Notes: generated from the sequence alone by a model not told the origin. Shown: positions 1-7,801, numbered from the stretch's first letter. The stretch is DNA of 55,627 nt from Alphaproteobacteria bacterium (GCA_030431875.1 JAUIIG010000016.1:1-55627); one strand, 5' to 3'. Translations and numbers: made by a program.

Positions 1-1109
1 ACGAGGCCGAACTGGCTGCCGTTCTGGGCCACGAAGTTGGCCACGTAGCCGCGCGGCACTCAGCTCGCCGCCAGGAACGGGCGCAGCGCAACCAGCTGCT
101 CGGTTTGCTGGGTGCGGTAATCGGCGGTGGCCTGCTCGGCAGTTCCGAACTGGCGCAGTTGTCGCTGCAGGGTTCGCAGGCCCTTACCTTGTCCTATTCG
201 CGCAGCCAGGAGCTGGAGGCTGACCAGCTGGGCGTCGAATACCTCAACAGCGCCGGATACGATCCACGCGCCATGGCCACCCTGCTTTCGAGCCTCGCGG
301 CACAGAACCAGCTCGATGCCCAGCTGCAGGGACGCAACAACGCGACGATCCCCGAATGGGCGTCAACGCACCCCGATCCGGCCAGCCGCGTGCAAAACGC
401 CGTGCAATTGGCCGGCAATGGCACCGGCGTGCTCAATCGCGAGACCTTCCTCAGTCGCATCGACGGGATGATCTACGGTGACGATCCGCAGCAGGGCGTG
501 ATCGAAGGCAGCACCTTCATCCACCCGGTCCTGCGTTTCAGCTTCACCGCGCCGCAGGGCTTCTACATGATCAACGGCACGCGCGCCGTGTCGATCAACG
601 GCGATGCCGGCCGCGCGCAGCTGACCCTGGGGCAATATAGCGGCGATCTCGACGCCTATGTCCGCAGCGTGTTCACCGCCATCGGCGGAGACCAGCAGCA
701 GCTTTCACCCTCCAGCGTCAGCCGCACCACCGTGAACGGACTGCCCGCAGCCTATGCCACGGTACGCGTGAACAACGGGCAGCAGCAGGTCGATGTGACC
801 GTCTTCGCCTACCAGTTCGACAATTCCACCGCCTATCACTTCCAGTCGATCACCCCGGCGGGCCAGTCAGGAACGTTCAACTCGCTCTACAGCTCGATGC
901 GGCGAATCAGTGCCAGCGAGGCGGGCAGCGTGGTGCCGCGGCGAATCGATATCGTGACGGCGGCGCGTAGTGATACGGTGGCGACGCTGTCGCGGCGGAT
1001 GGCCTACGACGATGCCCAGGAAGCCCGCTTCCGTGTGCTCAACGGCCTGTCTTCCACGGCCAACGTCGTGCCGGGCCGCGAATACAAGATCGTCGTTCGT
1101 TCCAACTAG
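1..1109 (+). CDS. M48 family zinc metalloprotease, 5'-truncated by window edge
   Basis: The reading frame is open from the first complete codon at base 3, so the gene starts outside the window; 368 residues are visible. HEVGH at visible residues 10-14 is the HExxH zinc site, and ELEAD about 50 residues later supplies the third ligand, the M48 arrangement. The last ~60 residues (from RRIDIVTAARSDTVATLSRR) resemble the LysM-like tail of exported M48 proteases, which act in periplasmic or outer-membrane quality control (BepA-like). The missing N-terminus should carry a signal peptide, but this cannot be seen. An intrinsic terminator follows at 1175-1200. Substrate unknown. Confidence 0.9.
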   Translation, partial: EAELAAVLGHEVGHVAARHSARRQERAQRNQLLGLLGAVIGGGLLGSSELAQLSLQGSQALTLSYSRSQELEADQLGVEYLNSAGYDPRAMATLLSSLAAQNQLDAQLQGRNNATIPEWASTHPDPASRVQNAVQLAGNGTGVLNRETFLSRIDGMIYGDDPQQGVIEGSTFIHPVLRFSFTAPQGFYMINGTRAVSINGDAGRAQLTLGQYSGDLDAYVRSVFTAIGGDQQQLSPSSVSRTTVNGLPAAYATVRVNNGQQQVDVTVFAYQFDNSTAYHFQSITPAGQSGTFNSLYSSMRRISASEAGSVVPRRIDIVTAARSDTVATLSRRMAYDDAQEARFRVLNGLSSTANVVPGREYKIVVRSN

Positions 1110-1171
1110 GCACAATTAAGCGCCGGAGCGGTGTAAGCCGCGCCGACGCTGCAATCTGCTTCACGCAAAGA

Positions 1172-1206
1172 AAAAGGGCGGCAGGTTTCCCTGCCGCCCT
1201 CTTCTT
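1172..1206. terminator. Bidirectional Rho-independent terminator
   Basis: An 11-bp perfect stem (AGGGCGGCAGG / CCTGCCGCCCT, 1175-1185 with 1190-1200) closes a TTTC loop. It has an A-tract on the left and CTTCTT on the right, so it can serve the protease gene on plus and the pilin gene on minus, which converge here. Confidence 0.85.
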
Positions 1207-1220
1207 AAGTCCGGTTGGAC

Positions 1221-1400
1221 TTAGTTGTTGGCGTTGGCGTCGTCGAGTTCCGACTTCACGTTGCCGAAGGTGTCGTCCAGTTCGTTGCCCAGCGACTGCA
1301 TGGCAGTGATGGCAGCGACAGCGATCAGAGCAGCGATCAGGCCATATTCGATGGCGGTTGCACCCTGTTCGTCACGGATCATGTTCTTGAAGAAGGTCAT
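1221..1400 (-). CDS. Flp family type IVb pilin (copy 1)
   Basis: A 59-residue prepilin. After a short charged leader (MTFFKNMIRDEQ) comes GATAIEYGLIAALIAVAAIT, the Flp signature: a Gly before the processing site, the Glu/Tyr pair, then a single hydrophobic helix. The C-terminus is acidic and ends DDANANN. Flp pilins are cleaved by a TadV-type prepilin peptidase and assembled into adhesive tight-adherence pili. The ATG at 1400 is preceded by GGAGA at a good distance. No tad/cpa secretion genes lie in the window, so the assembly machinery must be elsewhere. A second pilin lies upstream on the same strand. Confidence 0.92.
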   Translation of the reverse strand: MTFFKNMIRDEQGATAIEYGLIAALIAVAAITAMQSLGNELDDTFGNVKSELDDANANN

Positions 1401-1500
1401 TTGTAGTCTCCTGGTTGGTCTTCGGTACCCGGCTCAACCGGGAGAACCGATCGAGCGATTTTTGATTTACGGGCTATTCGTTGACAAATTCCTAAGCCGA

Positions 1501-1686
1501 TCAGCTGTTGTTTGACTCCTGGTACTTGTCTTCGATGATGCCCCACATGTTCTCGCTGGCATTGGCAAATCCCTGCATGGCAGTGATGATGGCAATGACG
1601 ATAAGCGAGGCAATCAACCCGTACTCGATCGCAGTTGCTCCACGGGTGTCGTGCAGCAGCTCTTTCATGAATGATTTCGCAAACAC
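1501..1686 (-). CDS. Flp family type IVb pilin (copy 2)
   Basis: A second Flp pilin, 61 residues from a GTG at 1686. The core GATAIEYGLIASLIVIAIIT is nearly that of copy 1, but the tail differs (MWGIIEDKYQESNNS). I prefer the GTG because AGGGGA (1694-1699) sits 7 bases upstream of it; an ATG at 1668 would give a 55-residue protein with no clear ribosome-binding site. Genomes with paired Flp genes often use one as major pilin and the other as a minor or alternative subunit; which is which cannot be told here. It is divergent from the NUDIX gene. Confidence 0.85.
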   Translation of the reverse strand: MFAKSFMKELLHDTRGATAIEYGLIASLIVIAIITAMQGFANASENMWGIIEDKYQESNNS

Positions 1687-1766
1687 GACTTGGTCCCCTA
1701 GTTGAAGTGCGACAGCCAACCGTTTCCCACTCAAACCCTAACAATTCCTTTCCGAGGTCCTTCCGA

Positions 1767-2168
1767 GTGCAAAAAATTCCGACATGGATTCTGGTCGTTG
1801 CCGTGGCGCTTCTCGATCAGAACGGCCGAATCCTGTTGCAGCAACGGCCTGAGGGGAAGCACCACGGCGGCCTGTGGGAGTTCCCCGGTGGCAAGGTGGA
1901 AAGCGGGGAAATTCCGCAGGTTGCGCTGGTGCGGGAGATAGCCGAGGAGCTTGGCATCGCGCTCGATCCGGCAGCGCTCTTGCCTTTCGCCTTTGCCGAG
2001 GAAGGCGGCAATCCAGCGATTGTCCTCAATCTTTACACCTGTCGGTCGCACAAGGGGGAACCAGTCGGCCATGAAGGGCAGGCTTGGGGCTGGTTTGATC
2101 CGGCCGAGGCGGCGCAATTGGCGCTTGCCCCGATGGATCGCAGACTATTGCAACAACTGGTCCGATAG
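1767..2168 (+). CDS. mutT: (deoxy)nucleoside triphosphate pyrophosphohydrolase, MutT/NUDIX family
   Basis: A 133-residue protein from a GTG at 1767, with GAGG 9 bases upstream. The NUDIX box is complete: G-KVESG-E, seven residues, then REIAEELGI, matching GX5EX7REUXEEXGU. Length and the sequence around it (WILVVAVALLDQNGRILLQQ at the N-terminus, LWEFPGGKVE before the box) fit MutT, which hydrolyses 8-oxo-dGTP to keep oxidised guanine out of DNA. Longer readings upstream would overlap the divergent pilin and add no conserved sequence. The exact substrate is inferred from family; other NUDIX pyrophosphatases look similar. Confidence 0.88.
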   Translation: MQKIPTWILVVAVALLDQNGRILLQQRPEGKHHGGLWEFPGGKVESGEIPQVALVREIAEELGIALDPAALLPFAFAEEGGNPAIVLNLYTCRSHKGEPVGHEGQAWGWFDPAEAAQLALAPMDRRLLQQLVR

Positions 2169-2172
2169 GGCC

Positions 2173-2201
2173 TTGCCAAGCTGCCGCCACCTGCCTATGT
2201 G
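2173..2201 (+). promoter_or_regulatory. Candidate promoter of tRNA-Arg
   Basis: TTGCCA (2173-2178), a 17-base spacer, and TATGTG (2196-2201) form a plausible sigma-70 promoter ending 14 bases before the mature tRNA. It starts only 4 bases after the NUDIX stop codon. Confidence 0.5.
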
Positions 2202-2215
2202 CCGCCCTCCAATGC

Positions 2216-2292
2216 GCGCCAGTAGCTCAGCTGGATAGAGTACCTGACTACGAATCAGGCGGTCGGAGGTTCGAATCCTTCCTGGCGCGCCA
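2216..2292 (+). tRNA. tRNA-Arg (anticodon ACG)
   Basis: A complete 77-base cloverleaf. The acceptor stem GCGCCAG pairs with CTGGCGC (2282-2288), followed by discriminator G and an encoded CCA. The anticodon stem CCTGA/TCAGG encloses loop CTACGAA with anticodon ACG, and the T-loop reads TTCGAAT. ACG is normally edited to ICG by TadA to read CGN codons. Followed at once by a strong terminator. Confidence 0.97.
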
Positions 2293-2331
2293 AGAAAGGG
2301 ACTGGCCCGACGGGTCGGTCCCTTTTTTGGT
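2274..2331 (+). repeat. 58-bp direct repeat, copy 1 (tRNA-Arg 3' end plus terminator)
   Basis: This stretch, from inside the T-loop of tRNA-Arg through CCA and the downstream terminator, recurs without mismatch at 2415-2472, 141 bases further on. The first copy is the functional one because it is attached to the tRNA body. Confidence 0.95.
2295..2328 (+). terminator. Terminator of tRNA-Arg
   Basis: AAAGGGAC ... GTCCCTTT with an inner GGCCC/GGGTC pairing and loop GAC, ending in six T. It begins three bases after the encoded CCA. Confidence 0.9.
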
Positions 2332-2414
2332 GGGGCGGTATGAATGGGCGAACCCGTTCGGAGTCGGAGGCAGCGCAGCTGCCGGAGACGGCGAGCGAGT
2401 GAAGCGAGCGAGAC

Positions 2415-2472
2415 AATCCTTCCTGGCGCGCCAAGAAAGGGACTGGCCCGACGGGTCGGTCCCTTTTTTGGT
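2415..2472 (+). repeat. 58-bp direct repeat, copy 2 (orphan tRNA 3' end plus terminator)
   Basis: Exact copy of 2274-2331 but without a tRNA body in front of it. The 83 bases between the copies (2332-2414) do not contain the 5' half of a tRNA; they end in an AGCGAG-rich tract. The arrangement resembles an att-type duplication left by a tRNA-targeting element, or a recombination scar. It includes a second complete terminator hairpin at 2436-2469. Confidence 0.93.
2436..2469 (+). terminator. Second copy of the tRNA-Arg terminator
   Basis: Same stem and T-tract as 2295-2328, carried within the second direct repeat. It lies 117 bases before the hemerythrin gene and would insulate that gene from tRNA transcription. 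Confidence 0.85.
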
Positions 2473-2585
2473 TCCGGGATCTGGAAAAGCCTTTCGTACC
2501 AGACCACCTGCTTTGGTCCGCGCTTCGGAACAACCGCCTCGCTCTCCTGTTGATTATGCAAATGCAATCACAGGAGTACCCATCC

Positions 2586-3071
2586 ATGTCCGAAGATATC
2601 TTCGCCCGCCTGAAGGAAGACCACGAACGTCACCGGAAGATCCTCGACAAGCTTGCCGAGACCAGCGGCGACAGTGAGGAGCGGCGTGAACTGTTCGAGG
2701 AATTTACCCTGGAGGTGAAGGGGCATGCGGCAGCCGAAGAGCAGGCGCTCTATTCCACCATGCTGCGCAAGCCCGAGGCGACCGACGAGACGCGCCATTC
2801 GGTAGCAGAGCACCATGAGCTGGACGAGCTGATGAATGACATAGCCGCCACCGACATGTCGTCGCCGGCGTGGATGGCCAAGTTCAAGCAGCTCGATCAC
2901 GACTACCGCCATCACATCGATGAGGAAGAAGACGATCACTTCCCCGATTTCGAGAAGCTGTTGACCGAAGACGATCGCGCGCACATGCGTGGCGTGTTCG
3001 ATCGCCGCAAGCAGGCAGAGAAGGCCGACGCCGCGGTGACGCCTGAAAAGATGGAAGACGCCAAGGCCTGA
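2586..3071 (+). CDS. Hemerythrin domain-containing protein
   Basis: A 161-residue, highly charged, mainly helical protein. Histidine and carboxylate ligands typical of bacterial HHE-type hemerythrins are visible: H13/H16 in KEDHERHRK, HAAAEE in the second helix, HHE in AEHHELDEL, and HHIDEEE in the fourth helix. Such proteins bind a di-iron centre and take part in oxygen, nitric oxide or iron sensing and storage. The ATG at 2586 has AGGAG nine bases upstream; in-frame ATGs further up lack this. The C-terminal tail is lysine- and alanine-rich. Only 22 bases separate it from the phospholipase D gene, suggesting one transcript. The specific ligand is unknown. Confidence 0.88.
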   Translation: MSEDIFARLKEDHERHRKILDKLAETSGDSEERRELFEEFTLEVKGHAAAEEQALYSTMLRKPEATDETRHSVAEHHELDELMNDIAATDMSSPAWMAKFKQLDHDYRHHIDEEEDDHFPDFEKLLTEDDRAHMRGVFDRRKQAEKADAAVTPEKMEDAKA

Positions 3072-3093
3072 TCCTCGGCTCCGGAGTAGTCGC

Positions 3094-4635
3094 TTGGCGC
3101 CAGACACAAAGCAGCACGAAGCGATGGACGACGGTTCAATCGAACCGGGCGTGTGGCGCTATGCCCGCGCCCGGCGCGTTCGCGTGGTGGTGGACGGCGA
3201 AGACTATTTCGACGTGATCCAGCGCGCCATGCTGAAGGCGCGCCAGCGGATCCTGATGATCGGTTGGGACTTCGATACCCGCATCCACCTGACGCGCGGT
3301 CGCCGCTGGTGGCAGAAGGGTTGGCGGAAACAATACCCCTCGCGGCTCGGCAGCTTCATCGTCTGGCTGAGCAGGAAGCAACCAAATCTGGAAATCCGCA
3401 TCCTCAAGTGGTCGATGGGCTTCATCAAGTTCATCGGCCGCGGTGCCATGGTCCTGGACCTGTTGCGCTGGTGGCCGCACCGGCGGATCGATTTCAAGTT
3501 CGACCACGTCATGCCGATGGGCTGCACCCAGCACCAGAAGCTGGTCATCATCGATTCCGATTTCGCGGTCTGCGGCGGGATCGACCTGACCAATGGCCGA
3601 TGGGATACCCGCGCCCACCTGGAGGACGATCCGGGGCGTGAGCGTCCGAATGGCGAGTGCTACGATCCCTGGCACGATGTCGTCATGCTGGTGGAAGGCC
3701 CGGTCGCACGCGAGCTGGAGGAGCTGGGTATGATGCGGTGGCGGCGTGCGGGCGGGAAGGTCTTGCCCCCGGTGACTCCGCAAGAGGACAGCGCCTGGCC
3801 GGACGATCTCGAGGCCGAGTTCGAGGATGTCGAAGTCGGCATTGCGCGCACCTGGCCGGCGATCGATGGTGAGGGCAAGATCGACGAGGTGGAGGAGCTG
3901 TTCCTGCAGCAGATCGCTGCCGCCAAGCACTTCATTTATGCGGAAAACCAGTACTTCGCCTCGCGGTCGATCGGAGAGGCGATAGCCAAGCGCATGACCG
4001 AGGATGATCCGCCCGAAGTGGTCATCGTGCATCCGGAAACCGCCGAGGGCTGGCTCGAAGAAAAGACCATGAACCCGGCGCGCAACGAACTGGTGCAGGC
4101 ACTGCGCGAGATCGATGAGCATAACCGTTTCCACCTCTACGCTCCCTATTCGGGGAACACGCAGGTCTACGTTCATGCCAAGCTGCTGATCGTGGACGAC
4201 CGGGTGCTGCGCATCGGGTCGGCGAATTTCAACAACCGCTCCATGGGCCTCGACAGCGAATGCGACGTGTTCATCGATTGCGATCGTCCGGGCAACGATC
4301 ATGCCATGTCCGGCATCCGCAAGATTCGCGAAAGCCTGCTGGCCGAACACCTGGGCTTGCCGGTGGAGGACATGCCCGGCCTGCTGGAGAAGCACGGTAG
4401 CATGGCGGAATTGATCGCCGCGATTGGCGACACCAATGCCCGCCACTTGCGTGCCTACCAGCCGGGCTTGAACGAGGGATGGGAAAGCGATCTCGCCATC
4501 ACCGAAACGCTCGATCCCGAAGAACCGGAGGACCTGTTCGAGATCCTCGCGCCACACCGTGGCCTTTTCCGTCCGGGCAGCCTATTGGCGAAAGCCAAGG
4601 ACAGATTGACAAGAAAGCGTATTGGGAATGAGTAG
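3094..4635 (+). CDS. Phospholipase D / cardiolipin synthase-like family protein
   Basis: 513 residues with two HKD motifs: [10 protein letters not shown] from residue 147 and [10 protein letters not shown] from residue 361, each followed by a GG/GS-x-N segment, the PLD superfamily active site. These enzymes transfer or hydrolyse phosphatidyl groups through a phosphohistidine. There is no obvious membrane segment, unlike classical cardiolipin synthases, so a cytosolic or peripheral phospholipase is likely. I chose the TTG at 3094 because GGAG lies 7 bases upstream; an ATG at 3124 is the alternative. The last 8 bases overlap folE, indicating translational coupling, an unusual partnership. Confidence 0.85.
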   Translation: MAPDTKQHEAMDDGSIEPGVWRYARARRVRVVVDGEDYFDVIQRAMLKARQRILMIGWDFDTRIHLTRGRRWWQKGWRKQYPSRLGSFIVWLSRKQPNLEIRILKWSMGFIKFIGRGAMVLDLLRWWPHRRIDFKFDHVMPMGCTQHQKLVIIDSDFAVCGGIDLTNGRWDTRAHLEDDPGRERPNGECYDPWHDVVMLVEGPVARELEELGMMRWRRAGGKVLPPVTPQEDSAWPDDLEAEFEDVEVGIARTWPAIDGEGKIDEVEELFLQQIAAAKHFIYAENQYFASRSIGEAIAKRMTEDDPPEVVIVHPETAEGWLEEKTMNPARNELVQALREIDEHNRFHLYAPYSGNTQVYVHAKLLIVDDRVLRIGSANFNNRSMGLDSECDVFIDCDRPGNDHAMSGIRKIRESLLAEHLGLPVEDMPGLLEKHGSMAELIAAIGDTNARHLRAYQPGLNEGWESDLAITETLDPEEPEDLFEILAPHRGLFRPGSLLAKAKDRLTRKRIGNE

Positions 4636-5251
4636 CCTGGTCGGCCCCGACGAAGATAATCCGCAATACCCCGATGGCACCAAGAAGCCGGAAGTTCCCG
4701 AAGACGTGCAGGAGGCGATCCGCACCCTGCTGCGCTGGGCGGGTGATGATCCGACGCGCGAAGGCCTGCTCGACACGCCCAAGCGCGTGGCACGGGCGTG
4801 GAAGGAATATTGCCAGGGTTACGGCGAGGACCCGGCGCAGCACCTGTCACGCATTTTTGAGGAAGTCGGCGGCTACGACGAAATCGTGCTGCTGAAGGAC
4901 ATCCCTTTCCAGAGCCATTGCGAACACCATATGGCACCGATCATCGGCAAGGCGGCGATTGCCTACCTGCCGACCGATCACGTGGTGGGCATTTCCAAGC
5001 TGGCCCGCGTGCTGCACGGCTATGCCCGCCGCCTGCAGATCCAGGAACGCCTGACGGCCGAAGTCGCCCAGTGCATCTGGGATAACCTCAATCCGCGCGG
5101 CGTGGCCGTGGTGATCGAGGCGAGCCATGCCTGCATGACTGCCCGCGGCGTGCGTACGCCGGGCGTGAACATGGTCACCAGCAAGGTGATGGGCACCTTC
5201 CGCAGCGACTCCAAGAGCCGCGAGGAAGTGCTGAAACTGATGGGTTACTAG
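4628..5251 (+). CDS. folE: GTP cyclohydrolase I FolE
   Basis: 207 residues. HCEHHMAP (residues 97-104) carries the zinc ligand C98 and catalytic histidines, and C169 in HACMTARGV is the other zinc cysteine. [20 protein letters not shown] is the conserved GTP-binding helix region. The enzyme converts GTP to 7,8-dihydroneopterin triphosphate, the first step of folate synthesis. It is the zinc-type FolE (IA). The ATG at 4628 overlaps the preceding gene's end; a TTG six bases earlier is possible. MurA-like follows after 41 bases. Confidence 0.96.
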   Translation: MSSLVGPDEDNPQYPDGTKKPEVPEDVQEAIRTLLRWAGDDPTREGLLDTPKRVARAWKEYCQGYGEDPAQHLSRIFEEVGGYDEIVLLKDIPFQSHCEHHMAPIIGKAAIAYLPTDHVVGISKLARVLHGYARRLQIQERLTAEVAQCIWDNLNPRGVAVVIEASHACMTARGVRTPGVNMVTSKVMGTFRSDSKSREEVLKLMGY

Positions 5252-5292
5252 GCGGGTCCCAAAGGGGCCTGAACCGAGTTGAAGGAAGACGA

Positions 5293-6585
5293 ATGAAGAC
5301 TCTGCGCGTGAGGGGCGGCCAGCCGCTGGTCGGGAAGATCGAACCCTCGGCCAACAAGAACGCTGTCCTGCCGGTCCTCTGCGCGACGCTGCTCAGCGAT
5401 GCGCCTATCATGCTGCGCAACGTTCCCGAGATCACCGATGTCACCCGCATCCACGCCTTCTTCTCGGAACTGGGCAGCACGGTGCACTGGGACAAGGCGG
5501 CCAAGACCTTCGCCATCGACCATTCGACCATTTCGTCCAGCGCCAAGGCCAAGCTGCCGCAGGCCATGCGGGCCTCGATCATGATGATCCCCGGCCTGCT
5601 GATGCGGCTGGGCGAAGCCCGGCTGGAGCACGAAGTGAAGGGCTGCACCCTCGGCGCGCGCGAGATCGATCCGCACGTGCAGGTGTTCAAGGCTTTCGGG
5701 GCGGAGACCAGCTACGAAGGCAAGGACATTGTCTTCCGCAACACGCACAAGGCCGATGGCACGCGCATGTGGCTGGAATATGCCTCGGTTACCACGACCG
5801 AGAACTTCATTATCAGCGCGCTGACAGCGAACGGCACCAGCCAGATCGTCAACGCCGCCTGCGAACCGCACGTGCAGGAAATGTGCACCTTCCTCGAGAA
5901 GATGGGCGCCACGATCCGGGGCAAGGGCACCTCGATGGTCTCTGTCGATGGCTTCCGCGACTTCCAGCCGGTCGACTACACCTTCGTCGAGGACTTCCAC
6001 GAAGTTGCCACCTTCATGGCGCTGGCGGCAGTGACCGGCGGCGACATTTCCGTGCGCAACACCCAGCCTGAAGACTTCATGCTGATCGACCGGACATTCG
6101 AGAAGTTCGGTGCCCATGTAGAACACAAGGACGGCTGGTCGCGCCTCGACGCGCCGGAAGAACTGGTGGTGCAACAGAACTTCACCAGCCACCTGACCAC
6201 CAAGGTCGAAGCCGCCCCGTGGCCCTATATCCCGGCTGACCTGCTGCCGATCTTCATCGCGCTGGGCGTGAAGGCCAGGGGCCAGACCATGTTCTGGAAC
6301 AAGGTCTACGAAGGCGGCCTGACCTGGCATACGGAGCTGTCGCTGTTCGGTGCGCATACCCTGCTGTGCGACCCGCATCGCCTGATTACTTTCGGCGGCA
6401 GCAAGCTGGTGCCGGCCACGGTGACCAGTCCCTACATCATCCGCGTGGCCATCGCCCTGCTTATGGTGGCAGCCTCGATCGACGGCGAATCGACCATCCT
6501 CGACGCCGACCCGATCCGCCGTGCACACCCCAATTTCACGGACAATATCGATGCCCTGGGCGTCGATGTTTCTTGGGAAGATTGA
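5293..6585 (+). CDS. UDP-N-acetylglucosamine 1-carboxyvinyltransferase (MurA) family protein, divergent
   Basis: 430 residues of the EPSP-synthase fold. MurA landmarks at the N-terminal end are present: SANKNAVLP (the catalytic Lys-Asn), RASIMMIPG, and GCTLGARE with C118 at the position of the fosfomycin-target cysteine (E. coli C115). MurA adds enolpyruvate to UDP-GlcNAc in the first committed step of peptidoglycan synthesis. The C-terminal half is unusual. By eye against E. coli MurA, the region that should hold PEP-binding Arg397 reads HPNFTDNIDALG (residues 412-423) with no Arg, and Asp369 is not conserved. It may be a paralog with changed activity, and a canonical murA may exist elsewhere. 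GAAGGAAG precedes the ATG. Confidence 0.8.
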   Translation: MKTLRVRGGQPLVGKIEPSANKNAVLPVLCATLLSDAPIMLRNVPEITDVTRIHAFFSELGSTVHWDKAAKTFAIDHSTISSSAKAKLPQAMRASIMMIPGLLMRLGEARLEHEVKGCTLGAREIDPHVQVFKAFGAETSYEGKDIVFRNTHKADGTRMWLEYASVTTTENFIISALTANGTSQIVNAACEPHVQEMCTFLEKMGATIRGKGTSMVSVDGFRDFQPVDYTFVEDFHEVATFMALAAVTGGDISVRNTQPEDFMLIDRTFEKFGAHVEHKDGWSRLDAPEELVVQQNFTSHLTTKVEAAPWPYIPADLLPIFIALGVKARGQTMFWNKVYEGGLTWHTELSLFGAHTLLCDPHRLITFGGSKLVPATVTSPYIIRVAIALLMVAASIDGESTILDADPIRRAHPNFTDNIDALGVDVSWED

Positions 6586-6624
6586 TCAGGAAGTTTTTGC
6601 AAAAAGCTGAAATAGTGGGATTTA

Positions 6625-6679
6625 TTGACCATTTGAACGCTCACTCAAATATTTGATTGACCGTTCAACCAAGTGAGCG
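6625..6679. promoter_or_regulatory. TetR-gene promoter with nested inverted repeats (candidate operator)
   Basis: An AT-rich stretch just before the TetR gene. TTGACC (6625-6630), 17 bases, then AATATT is a possible promoter. Over it lie three nested inverted repeats: a perfect 12-base palindrome TCAAATATTTGA (6645-6656), TTGAACG/CGTTCAA (6633-6639 with 6662-6668) and CGCTCACT/AGTGAGCG (6638-6645 with 6672-6679). This is what an autoregulated TetR operator looks like; binding is inferred. Confidence 0.6.
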
Positions 6680-6680
6680 C

Positions 6681-7292
6681 ATGCTTGCCGGCATGAACAG
6701 TGCAACGCGCCAGAAGATCGTCGATGCCGCCATGGAGCTCTTCTGGGTGAAGGGCTTCCAGTCCACCTCGATCAGCGACATCCTCAGCCGCACACAGGTG
6801 CATTCGGGCAGCCTCTATCACTTCTTTCCCGGCAAGCAGGATGTGCTGGTTGCCGTGCTGGAAACCTATCGCGACGAGATCGAGAACCGCTTGCTCGCCT
6901 ATGCCTGGGCGGGGGTGGACGATCCGATCGACAAGATCTTCGCGCTGCTGAACGGTTACCGCATCGGGCTGGTCTCGTCGGACTTCATGTACGGTTGCCC
7001 CATCGGCAACCTGGCGCTGGAGCTGCACGAGCCGGATCCGCGCGTGCGCGAGTTGCTCGATGCCAATTTTCGTAACTGGGTGGGGGCGGTGGAACAGTGC
7101 CTCGTCGACGCGGGGGATCGCATCCCTGCCGATACCGACCGCAAGGCGCTCGCCGAATTCATCCTGACGGTGATGGAAGGCGCGATCATGCAGGCACGCA
7201 CCGCGCGGGACATAGGTGTGTTCGACCGCAACGTGGAGGTACTTCGCAAGCATCTCGACCTGCTGATGCAGCGGGCCAAGGTGCCGAACTAG
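6681..7292 (+). CDS. TetR/AcrR family transcriptional regulator
   Basis: 203 residues from the ATG at 6681; an upstream TTG and an internal ATG at 6693 are alternatives. The N-terminal helix-turn-helix is clear: TRQKIVDAAMELFWVKGFQS, then STSISDILSRT and VHSGSLYHFFPGKQDVL, the usual TetR recognition helix ending in YHFF-K. The C-terminal ligand domain has CPIGNLALEL, a motif I associate with the AcuR/NemR-like branch, and C-terminal helices for dimerisation. Inverted repeats upstream suggest autoregulation. The likely targets are itself, the following DUF1761 gene and possibly the MurA-like gene; the ligand is unknown. Confidence 0.88.
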   Translation: MLAGMNSATRQKIVDAAMELFWVKGFQSTSISDILSRTQVHSGSLYHFFPGKQDVLVAVLETYRDEIENRLLAYAWAGVDDPIDKIFALLNGYRIGLVSSDFMYGCPIGNLALELHEPDPRVRELLDANFRNWVGAVEQCLVDAGDRIPADTDRKALAEFILTVMEGAIMQARTARDIGVFDRNVEVLRKHLDLLMQRAKVPN

Positions 7293-7330
7293 GGTCGTCC
7301 AAACTGAAAACAACGAAGGGGGAAGCTGAC

Positions 7331-7729
7331 ATGGAAATGGAAATCAACTGGATCGCGGTAGGGGCAGCCGGTCTATCGGCCTTCCTGCTGGGCGGGCTGT
7401 GGTACGGCCCGCTGTTCGGCAAGGCCTGGCAGCGCAACGTCGGTCTGTCGGACGAGCAGGTGAAATCGGCCAACATGGCGCGCACGCTGGGCCTGTCGCT
7501 GGTGTTGTCGCTGATCGCGGCCTTCGTGTTCCACATGTTCCTTGGCGCATCGCCGGAGCTGGGCTTTGCCACGGCAGTTGGTGCGTCGGCAGGGCTGTGC
7601 TGGGTCGCGGCCAGCCTCGGCATCATCTACCTGTTCGAGCAGCGCACTTTTGCGCTCTGGGCGATCAACGGCGGCTACGTGACGCTGCAGTTCACGCTCT
7701 ATGGCCTCGTACTCAGCTTACTCGGCTGA
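7331..7729 (+). CDS. DUF1761 family membrane protein
   Basis: 132 residues with four hydrophobic segments. GGLWYGPLFGKAWQR near residues 21-35, between the first and second segment, is the DUF1761 hallmark. The function of the family is unknown. AAGGGGGAAG lies upstream of the ATG at 7331. The gap to the TetR gene is only 38 bases, so the two are probably co-transcribed and this protein may be the regulator's main output. A terminator follows. Confidence 0.85.
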   Translation: MEMEINWIAVGAAGLSAFLLGGLWYGPLFGKAWQRNVGLSDEQVKSANMARTLGLSLVLSLIAAFVFHMFLGASPELGFATAVGASAGLCWVAASLGIIYLFEQRTFALWAINGGYVTLQFTLYGLVLSLLG

Positions 7730-7740
7730 TCCACTTGCGA

Positions 7741-7790
7741 GATACAGAAAAGGGGCGCCTCCCATCAGGGAAGCGCCCCTTTCTTGTATC
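7741..7790. terminator. Bidirectional terminator between DUF1761 and peroxiredoxin genes
   Basis: GAAAAGGGGCGC (7747-7758) pairs with GCGCCCCTTTC (7773-7783), with inner TCCC/GGGA, and the outer GATACA/TGTATC extends the stem. It is A-rich on one side and T-rich on the other, serving two convergent genes. A terminator of closely similar sequence occurs at 43334-43366. Confidence 0.85.
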
Positions 7791-7801
7791 CAGAGCCAGG
7801 C

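Noticed and set aside
2145-2677. Frames translating to GFEPPTA and RIRTSDRLIRSQ-like peptides
   Set aside because: These are classic false proteins from translating tRNA genes and their ends; the DNA here is tRNA-Arg and its repeat.
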